This document shows positions 58,607 to 64,000 of a stretch of 64,000 bases of DNA, one piece after another. Numbering within the stretch: the first letter of the stretch is position 1; the number at the start of each line of letters is the position of its first letter. The position numbers were made by a program, and so were the translations under genes. Origin of the DNA: Microbacterium binotii (GTDB lineage Bacteria > Actinomycetota > Actinomycetes > Actinomycetales > Microbacteriaceae); assembly GCF_021398715.1 (NCBI RefSeq), contig NZ_CP090347.1:1116001-1180000 (forward strand), written 5' to 3'. The notes beneath the pieces are model-generated. The model had not been told where the DNA came from. It searched no databases and worked only from the letters and a program-made list of their open reading frames with translations.

Positions 58607-59140
58607 GTGAGTTCCGCGCCTTTCCCCCCGGTCACCGACGCCGAGCTCGCGGTGCTCCGCTCCCAGCTGGGGCGCCCGGCGCGCGATGTCGTCGGGATCG
58701 CTGCGCGCTGCGTGTGCGGCAACCCGACCGTGGTCGCCACCGCACCGCGACTGGCCGACGGCACGCCGTTCCCCACGTTCTACTACCTCACGCATCCCGC
58801 CGCGACCGCAGCGATGTCGACGCTCGAGGCCGAGCACGTGATGCCCGAGTTCGCGGCGATGCTGGCGGACGAAGACACGGCCGCCGCGTATCAGGCGGCG
58901 CACGAGGCGTACCTGGCCGACCGTGAGAGCTTCGGCGAGGTGCCCGAGATCGCCGGTATCTCCGCCGGTGGCATGCCTACCCGTGTGAAGTGCCTGCACG
59001 CCCTCGCCGGTCACTCGCTGGCGGCCGGCCCCGGCGTCAACCCGATCGGTGACGCGGCGCTCGAGCGCAGCACGTGGTCGCCGACTCGCTGCGTGTGCGC
59101 CGACCCCGGCGCGGCGCTCGCCGAGGGCACCCCGGGGTGA
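58607..59140 (+). CDS. DUF501 domain protein
   Basis: 177 residues, unknown function. The DUF501 core is complete: LGRPARDVVGIAARCVCGNPTVVATAPRL, FPTFYYLTHP and GGMPTRVKCLHALAGHSLAAGPGVNPIGD. The Cys pair CVCG and the later KCLHAL and TRCVCADP Cys/His residues suggest a metal or redox site. In most actinobacteria it stands between divIC and the exopolyphosphatase gene; here a subtilase gene follows, coupled by a 4-bp overlap (GTGA). Confidence 0.9.
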   Translation: MSSAPFPPVTDAELAVLRSQLGRPARDVVGIAARCVCGNPTVVATAPRLADGTPFPTFYYLTHPAATAAMSTLEAEHVMPEFAAMLADEDTAAAYQAAHEAYLADRESFGEVPEIAGISAGGMPTRVKCLHALAGHSLAAGPGVNPIGDAALERSTWSPTRCVCADPGAALAEGTPG

Positions 59141-60441
59141 GAAAGCTCGCCCTGCGGGTCGCGGCCGCCCTGGTTCTCGTCGCGCTGACGGTGGGCATCG
59201 CGCCCGCCGCGTATGCGCAGACGACGCCCGCGCCGGTGCCGCAGGAGAGCCCGGGCGTCGACCCGATGCGCGCGCAGGAGTACTGGCTCGACGCGTACGG
59301 CATCCGCAAGGCGTGGGAGACCACGCGCGGCAAGGGCGTGAAGATCGCGATCATCGACACGGGCATCGGCAAAGCGCCCGAGTTCGACGGCGCGGTGGTC
59401 GGCGGCACGGATGTGTCGGGCCTCGGCACGGCGGACGGGCGCACGCCCGTGGGCGCGGTCGACGCGAACCACGGCAGCTGGGTGGCGTCGCTGGCCGCAT
59501 CCCGCGGGCTGCCGAACGAGACGGGCATGATCGGGGTCGCGCCGGAGGCGTCGCTGCTGTCGGTGTCGGTCGGGTTCGGCACGAGCTCGCCGGTGCCGTT
59601 CTCCGAGCAGATCGCCAACGCGATGCGGTGGTCGGTCGACAACGGCGCGAAGGTCATCAACCTGTCGTTCACGACGAACACGCTCGACTGGGATCCGAGC
59701 TGGGACGACGCGTTCCAGTACGCCTTCGAGCACGACGTGGTCGTGATCGTGGCGGCGGGCAACCGCGGTTCGGGCACGGCGCGCGTGGGTGCGCCGGCGA
59801 CGATCCCCGGTGTGCTGCCGGTCGCGGGCGTCGACCCGCAGGGCAAGGCGAGTGTGGAGGCGTCGACGCAGGGCATCACGCTGGGCGTCTCGGCGCCCAG
59901 CGAGCAGCTGCTCGGTGTCTCGGCAGACGGCCAGGTTGTCGTGTGGAAGGGCACGAGCGGTGCGGCGCCGATCGTGGCGGGCATCGCCGCGCTCGTGCGG
60001 GCGGCGCATCCCGACCTGGATGCGGCGAACGTGATCGAACGGCTGATCGCGACGGCGAAGGCACCCGCCGGGGTGGGTTCGCTGCCGGACGATCAGTACG
60101 GGTATGGCTTGGTGGATGCGGCCGCGGCGGTGTCCGCATCCGTTCCCGAGGTGTCGGCGAACCCGATGGGAGACCTGTCGGAGTGGATCCGCGTGCACCG
60201 TCGGGCGCAGGAGTCCCCGGCGCCGTTGCCGACGGTGGGGGAGGCGTCGGTGCCGCCGCTGCCGCCTGCCGAGGCCGGTTCCCGGCCGGCGTCTCCGCTG
60301 CTTCCTAGCATGGATACGCTTTTGTACGGGTCGATCCCGTTATTGGTGTTCTCGGTGGCCGCTATACTGATAGCGCTCGGCGTCAGTGCTGCTGTCCGTC
60401 GCATCCGATTGGCGCGTGTCGAACGCGCGCGCAGCCGTTGA
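59137..60441 (+). CDS. S8 family serine peptidase, membrane-anchored (mycosin-like)
   Basis: 434 residues. A signal peptide (1-27, ending AYAQ) is followed by a subtilisin domain with the triad D74 (IIDTGI), H112 (NHGSWVASL) and S274 (GTSGAAP) and the oxyanion Asn at 209 (AAGNRG). A Pro-rich linker and a C-terminal span (about 390-415) with a basic tail follow. This layout (secreted protease, Pro linker, C-terminal anchor) is that of mycosins, which serve ESX secretion, but no ESX gene is present in the window. The GTG at 59137 overlaps the DUF501 stop. Confidence 0.9.
   Translation: MRKLALRVAAALVLVALTVGIAPAAYAQTTPAPVPQESPGVDPMRAQEYWLDAYGIRKAWETTRGKGVKIAIIDTGIGKAPEFDGAVVGGTDVSGLGTADGRTPVGAVDANHGSWVASLAASRGLPNETGMIGVAPEASLLSVSVGFGTSSPVPFSEQIANAMRWSVDNGAKVINLSFTTNTLDWDPSWDDAFQYAFEHDVVVIVAAGNRGSGTARVGAPATIPGVLPVAGVDPQGKASVEASTQGITLGVSAPSEQLLGVSADGQVVVWKGTSGAAPIVAGIAALVRAAHPDLDAANVIERLIATAKAPAGVGSLPDDQYGYGLVDAAAAVSASVPEVSANPMGDLSEWIRVHRRAQESPAPLPTVGEASVPPLPPAEAGSRPASPLLPSMDTLLYGSIPLLVFSVAAILIALGVSAAVRRIRLARVERARSR
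60340..60368 (+). promoter_or_regulatory. Promoter of ndh inside the end of the protease gene
   Basis: TTATTG (60340-60345) and TATACT (60363-60368) are separated by exactly 17 bp. The -10 box is written through an ATA codon, with a second ATA two codons later; ATA is very rare in this GC-rich DNA, which supports selection for the promoter. The leader to the GTG at 60465 would be about 90 bases. Confidence 0.6.
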
Positions 60442-60464
60442 ATCGTCTAGGAGTTCGTTCCACC

Positions 60465-61916
60465 GTGACCAGCACCGTGCCCAGGATCCTCATTGTCGGC
60501 GGCGGCTACGCCGGCTTCTATACCGCCTGGAAGCTTGAGAAGCATCTGCGCAAGGGCGAAGCCGAGGTCACCATGGTCGACCCGCTTCCCTACATGACGT
60601 ACCAGCCGTTCCTGCCCGAGGTCGCCGCCGGCGAGATCGAGCCGCGGCACGCGGTGGTGGGTCACCGTCGTCACCTGAAGACCACGCGCGTCGTGGCCGC
60701 GAAGGTGACCGGCATCGACCACGCGAACAAGGTCGCCACGATCACGCCCGAGATGGGTGAGCCGTGGCAGGAGGAGTACGACCAGATCGTCGTCACCGCC
60801 GGTGCCGTCTCGCGCACGTTCCCGATCCCGGGTATCGCCGAGAACGCGATCGGTCTGAAGACGATCGAGGAGGCCGTCGCGATCCGCGACCGCCTGATCA
60901 AGAACTTCGAGCTGGCGTCGAACCTGCCCGCCGGCCCCGAGCGCGACCGCCTGCTGAGCGTCGTCGTCGTCGGCGGTGGCTTCGCGGGTATCGAGGTGTT
61001 CGCCGAGCTGCGCGCCCTGGCGTCGTCGCTCGTGAAGGACTACCCGACGCTGACGTTCGACGACACGCACTTCCACCTCATCGAGGCGATGGGGCGCATC
61101 ATGCCCGAGGTTTCGCAGAAGACGAGCGAGTGGGTGCTGAAGAGCCTCGCCGAGCGCGGTGCGTTCGTGCACCTCGACACGCAGGTCAAGGGCGCCGTCG
61201 ACGGCAACGTCGAGCTCTCGACCGGTGAGGTCATCCCCACCGACCTGATCGTGTGGACCGCCGGTGTCATGGCCAACCCGACCGTCGTGCGCGGCGGAGA
61301 CCTGCCCGTCGAGGAGCGCGGCCGCATCCGTGCGCGTGCCGACCTTCGCGTGGGTACGCCGGAGGAGATCGTCGAGGGCGCCTGGGCCGCCGGTGACGTC
61401 GCTGCTGTTCCCGACCTGTCGGGTGGCGGCGTGGGCGGCTACTGCGTGCCGAACGCGCAGCACGCCGTGCGTCAGGCCAAGCTCATGGCCAAGAACATCA
61501 CCGCTGTGATCCGTGGCGAGCTGCCGCGCGAGTACGTGCACAAGAACCTCGGTGCCGTCGCGGGCCTGGGTCTGTACAACGGTGTGTTCCAGTCGGGCAA
61601 GTTCGCGATGAAGGGCTTCTTCGCCTGGCTCGCGCACCGTGGTTACCACGGTCTGGCGATGCCGTCGTGGGAGCGCAAGTGGCGCGTGATCGGCGACTGG
61701 CTGCACAACTTCTTCCTGGGCCGTGACAACGTCACGCTCATCACGGTGCAGAACCCGCGCGAGACGTTCGAAGCGTTCGCCGCGCGTCCGCGTCCGGCAG
61801 CTGCCGAGGCTCCGGCCGAGAAGCCGGCGATCGACCCCAAGAGTGTCGCGAAGGATGAGGGCGCCGCAGCTGTGGCCCCCGCCGAGAAGGACAAGAAGGT
61901 CGCCGCCAAGGGCTGA
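60465..61916 (+). CDS. ndh: Type II NADH dehydrogenase (Ndh)
   Basis: Membrane-associated, non-proton-pumping NADH:quinone oxidoreductase. 483 residues. The FAD motif is ILIVGGGYAGFYTA near the N-terminus, the NADH motif is VVVVGGGFAGIE (about 165-176), and WAAGDVAAVPD is the second FAD contact. The AQHAVRQAK segment is typical of Ndh. The C-terminal amphipathic region (about 380-430) binds the membrane, and an Ala/Lys-rich tail of about 40 residues follows. The GTG is at 60465, with AGGAG about 11 bases upstream. Confidence 0.93.
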   Translation: MTSTVPRILIVGGGYAGFYTAWKLEKHLRKGEAEVTMVDPLPYMTYQPFLPEVAAGEIEPRHAVVGHRRHLKTTRVVAAKVTGIDHANKVATITPEMGEPWQEEYDQIVVTAGAVSRTFPIPGIAENAIGLKTIEEAVAIRDRLIKNFELASNLPAGPERDRLLSVVVVGGGFAGIEVFAELRALASSLVKDYPTLTFDDTHFHLIEAMGRIMPEVSQKTSEWVLKSLAERGAFVHLDTQVKGAVDGNVELSTGEVIPTDLIVWTAGVMANPTVVRGGDLPVEERGRIRARADLRVGTPEEIVEGAWAAGDVAAVPDLSGGGVGGYCVPNAQHAVRQAKLMAKNITAVIRGELPREYVHKNLGAVAGLGLYNGVFQSGKFAMKGFFAWLAHRGYHGLAMPSWERKWRVIGDWLHNFFLGRDNVTLITVQNPRETFEAFAARPRPAAAEAPAEKPAIDPKSVAKDEGAAAVAPAEKDKKVAAKG

Positions 61917-61933
61917 CCCTCTCTCGCTTGGAT

Positions 61934-61965
61934 GATGCCCCCGTCACTTCGGTGACGGGGGCATC
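61934..61965 (+). terminator. Terminator of ndh
   Basis: GATGCCCCCGTCAC pairs perfectly with GTGACGGGGGCATC around a TTCG tetraloop, 17 bp after the ndh stop. A 14-bp stem with such a loop is a very stable hairpin. No T-run follows. Confidence 0.8.
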
Positions 61966-61995
61966 GTCATGTGTGGCCGACTTCCGGTGGCGCGC

Positions 61996-62001
61996 TAGCG
62001 T
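61996..62001 (+). promoter_or_regulatory. -10 element of the UAA-anticodon tRNA
   Basis: TAGCGT lies eight bases before the tRNA 5' end, so the primary transcript would start at or within a base or two of the mature end. Confidence 0.5.
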
Positions 62002-62009
62002 GGAGGCGG

Positions 62010-62082
62010 GCCCCCATAGCCCAATGGCAGAGGCAGGCGACTTAAAATCGCTTCAGTCTGGGTTCGAGTCCCAGTGGGGGCA
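62010..62082 (+). tRNA. tRNA-Leu (UAA), short class I form
   Basis: 73-nt cloverleaf. The acceptor is GCCCCCA/TGGGGGC with discriminator A, the D-arm has GCC/GGC, the anticodon stem GGCGA/TCGCT encloses loop CTTAAAA with anticodon TAA, the variable region is only five bases and the T-arm is CTGGG/CCCAG. The anticodon reads UUA (Leu), but leucine tRNAs normally have a long variable arm, so amino-acid identity is less certain than the fold. CCA is not encoded. It borders the phage-like patch. Confidence 0.85.
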
Positions 62083-62143
62083 CGGGGCTGTAACTCTCCT
62101 GCTTCGCAGGATCAGCTCCCGGTTTGAGTGCCCGTCGCAGACG

Positions 62144-63343
62144 TCAGCCGAAGATGCTCGGCGGCATGGAGAGCACGCGCGCGTCAGCGATCATGCCCGC
62201 GGGATAGGAGGGATTCGCTACCTTCAGCTTGTAGTCGGCCATCGCGAAGTTCGGGGCCCCGTAGCCCGCGTTGTTCAAGCTGAAAGGAGCGGCGAGTTCG
62301 GTGACGCTTCCGCCGGGGTTGTAGGGCGAGCGCCAGCAGAAGAGCAGTCGCGAGTAGTGGTAGTTCGCGGCGATGATGTCGACGACGACGAGCGCGTGTC
62401 CTGCGACGGTCTTGTCTCCCCACGACAGCAGGTCGAACCCGCCGCCGGAGGGCGCTGTGACCGTGCGCGCATAGTTCGCGCGCGCCTCCACCTGGTAGCC
62501 GCTGTTGTTCCAGTAAGCTCGTTCGACCTCGCGCAACGCGCCGAGGCGGAGCGCTGCCTGTCCCAGCGCAGTGACGAATCCCGCAAGAGTCACGACGCCA
62601 CCCGGACCAGCCGCGAGGATGCAGTTGTTCGCGAACTGCTCGACGCGAACCACACCGTAGAACATCGGAAGCCGAGCCGAGTCGTTCTGGATGAGCGGTT
62701 GGTTCGGCGTGCGGGCGAAGAACGTGACCTCGAGCGGAGCGTTGTACGGCAACGTTCCCGCTCCAATGAGAATGGAGGAGTAGGCCGCGTTCTCAGGCTG
62801 GTTGACGATGCACTTGCCCTTGAGTCCGGATCCGTGGAACGACTCCGCTCCGCCATTGCTGATGCGATACTCCAGCGCTCGCAGAACGGTGGACTCGAAG
62901 TAGCAGTCTTCGAACAGGTCGAATTCGGTGAAGTCGTTCAGGGCGTTGTTGTGGAACAGCCCCGCGACCTGAAGGTTCTCGAACTGAAGGCGCCGAGCGA
63001 CCGCACCGCAGATGGCCCAGAAGCGGAGCCCGACGCCGTTGCCTGTCGCTGACTTGATCGTGAAGTCGCTGACCACGAGGCCGCTGTGCCACCCGGAATG
63101 ACCTTCGATAGACAGTGCCGCCGGGCCCGTGCCATCGCTTTCCAGAACCGTGACGCCGATTCCCTGGCCGACGAGGTGCGGGAGTTTGTACTCCCGCGGC
63201 ATGGCGAGCGCGGTGATCTTGTAGGTGCCCGGCTGGAGCTCGATGCGCCCGCCGACGCCGGCGAGCTGATCAATCAGCGACTGCAGGTTGGCGGTGTCGG
63301 TGGAGCGGACGCCAGTGGGGGCGGGGGCCTGGATAGTGGACAC
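62144..63343 (-). CDS. Right-handed beta-helix protein, pectate-lyase/phage tail-spike-like
   Basis: 399 residues. The N-terminus (APAPTGVRSTDTANLQSLID...GGRIELQPGTYKI) is the entry of the pectate-lyase-3/tail-spike beta-helix, where a substituted loop and a Gly-rich turn start the first coils. Irregular coils follow (about 60-260) with Asn and aromatic ladders, then a C-terminal beta domain (about 280-399). Catalytic residues are not identifiable. Such proteins bind or cleave surface glycans and are common in prophages. The GTG at 63343 follows AAAGG. Codon use has more A/T at third positions than the neighbours, and it lies next to a tRNA, both signs of transfer. Confidence 0.75.
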   Translation of the reverse strand: MSTIQAPAPTGVRSTDTANLQSLIDQLAGVGGRIELQPGTYKITALAMPREYKLPHLVGQGIGVTVLESDGTGPAALSIEGHSGWHSGLVVSDFTIKSATGNGVGLRFWAICGAVARRLQFENLQVAGLFHNNALNDFTEFDLFEDCYFESTVLRALEYRISNGGAESFHGSGLKGKCIVNQPENAAYSSILIGAGTLPYNAPLEVTFFARTPNQPLIQNDSARLPMFYGVVRVEQFANNCILAAGPGGVVTLAGFVTALGQAALRLGALREVERAYWNNSGYQVEARANYARTVTAPSGGGFDLLSWGDKTVAGHALVVVDIIAANYHYSRLLFCWRSPYNPGGSVTELAAPFSLNNAGYGAPNFAMADYKLKVANPSYPAGMIADARVLSMPPSIFG

Positions 63344-63399
63344 GAGATTGCCTTTCGGTCGGGTGTTGCGAGTGAGGGGTGGAGCGTTGCGCGACCGCG

Positions 63400-63594
63400 T
63401 CAGATGCTCCGGGCGGTGCGCATGGAGACGTCCCTGAGCACGGAGAGCGCGCGGGACGTGTCCCGGAACGACGGTATGTGCTCATCGGTGACGACCGTGA
63501 GCGCAGCGACGGTCTCGTTGATTGCCTGCACGACGGCGCGCTGCTGGTTCTTGGGGCGCCGGCCTCGGGTGGCGATGAACAAGCGCGTCGCCAC
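63400..63594 (-). CDS. Small hypothetical protein in phage-like patch, 64 residues
   Basis: Unknown function. The frame starts at GTG 63594 and ends at 63400, 56 bp upstream of the beta-helix gene on the same strand. The sequence is basic at the start (LFIATRGRRPKNQQRA) followed by helical segments (VVQAINETVAALTVV, SRALSVLRDVS). Its composition is that of a real protein rather than a GC-rich antisense frame. No clear ribosome site is visible, and the start is uncertain. It may be a remnant of a phage structural gene. Confidence 0.45.
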   Translation of the reverse strand: MATRLFIATRGRRPKNQQRAVVQAINETVAALTVVTDEHIPSFRDTSRALSVLRDVSMRTARSI

Positions 63595-63751
63595 GCAGAG
63601 CGTGGTTCACGCGAGGTCTCCCGTCATTTTGAGCGCCAGAAGGCGACGTGATCCGCTCGCGTCTCGGCACTGGCGTCTGGGCTGGGAGTGCTTCGGCGCC
63701 CCCAGCCCAGATGTCTGCGTGGACCGAACACACATCCGCCACAATCGACTC

Positions 63752-64000
63752 ATGATCGCAACCACCCGCGCGGGACTGCGCCGGATGCGGGCGCTCGATC
63801 CGCGTTCGCCCCACCGGGTGGCGAGTCCGCTCGAGCTGCTGTTCGACCTCGTGTTCGTGGTGGCGGTGTCGCAGGCGTCCAGCACGCTGCATCACCTGAT
63901 CAGCGAGGGCGAGGCCGCCCACGGGCTCCTCTCCTACGCGATGGTGTTCTTCGCCGTGTGGTGGGCCTGGATGAACTTCACCTGGTTCGCCTCCGCGTTC
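63752..64000 (+). CDS. Low temperature requirement protein A (LtrA) family, partial
   Basis: The first 83 codons are present; the gene runs off the right edge. After a basic start, HRVASPLELLFDLVFVVAVSQAS is the LtrA signature, followed by the second span LLSYAMVFFAVWWAWMNFTWFASAF. LtrA was named for cold growth in Listeria; the family's biochemical role is unknown. ATG at 63752 has no ribosome site. Confidence 0.88.
   Translation, partial: MIATTRAGLRRMRALDPRSPHRVASPLELLFDLVFVVAVSQASSTLHHLISEGEAAHGLLSYAMVFFAVWWAWMNFTWFASAF

Noticed and set aside
62109-62135. A T-arm-like piece (CGGTTTGAGTGCCCG) just after the UAA-anticodon tRNA as a broken second tRNA
   Set aside because: No anticodon or acceptor stem can be built around it; the similarity is limited to about a dozen bases.
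63312-63322. CCAGTGGGGGC, identical to 62071-62081 at the 3' end of the UAA-anticodon tRNA, as a possible attachment-site duplicate
   Set aside because: Only 11 bases match in GC-rich DNA, the copy lies inside the coding start of the beta-helix gene, and no integrase is present.

Overview
The window is about 64 kb of high-GC DNA from an actinobacterium of the Microbacteriaceae, most probably Microbacterium. The evidence is the strong GC bias at third codon positions, frequent GTG starts, actinobacterial gene families (Eis-type acetyltransferase, DUF501, CTC-type L25, DivIC beside enolase, a mycosin-like protease) and a gene order that follows the usual actinobacterial core blocks. No rRNA operon, CRISPR array or intact insertion sequence is visible.

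Left part (1-5.8 kb): a beta-galactoside utilisation locus on the minus strand. It runs from a GH42 beta-galactosidase through a sugar-binding lipoprotein to a MalF-like permease cut by the left edge. A divergent LacI-type repressor and two matching 18-bp operators lie between the arms. The set resembles the Bacillus gan locus for galactan oligosaccharides.

5.8-21.7 kb: the core pieces metG, tatD, rsmA and ispE are separated by accessory inserts: a sugar-porter MFS protein with a 38-residue companion, a CpdA-like phosphodiesterase, a Stealth-type sugar-phosphate transferase and an aldo/keto reductase. An Eis-like acetyltransferase, a DUF427 protein, a four-gene Opu-type osmoprotectant importer and an epimerase follow.

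21.7-28.4 kb: a Uup-type ABC-F ATPase, an SDR enzyme and a MarR/membrane-protein pair. Then comes a non-coding stretch with a 75-bp palindrome and an uninterrupted run of 29 G. After it, tRNA-Gln directly abuts glmU, which overlaps prs.

28.4-41 kb: a three-gene flavinylation and electron-transfer cassette (FMN-binding lipoprotein, ApbE, and an RnfD-like membrane domain fused to a flavin reductase), then pgi. A two-component system follows, divergent from a MacB-like ABC transporter, with CTATG repeats at helical spacing between them. VanZ, gnd and a 40-residue membrane peptide come next.

41-58.6 kb: translation and repair genes (rplY, pth, mfd), central metabolism (gdhA, ppc, eno), a gamma-carbonic-anhydrase-like protein, nhaA-mazG-hisS, an amino-acid permease, a GDSL hydrolase, an O-methyltransferase and divIC. 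58.6-64 kb: DUF501, a membrane-anchored subtilase, a type II NADH dehydrogenase, a short tRNA with a UAA anticodon, a small phage-like patch with a beta-helix protein, and the start of an LtrA-family gene.

Three themes recur. (1) At least eleven genes start 6-7 bases after a TANNNT hexamer and have no Shine-Dalgarno sequence, as expected for leaderless mRNAs. (2) A 63-64-bp palindrome occurs three times between genes. (3) The word GGATGCGG/CCGCATCC is very frequent on both strands and seems to bend codon choice.
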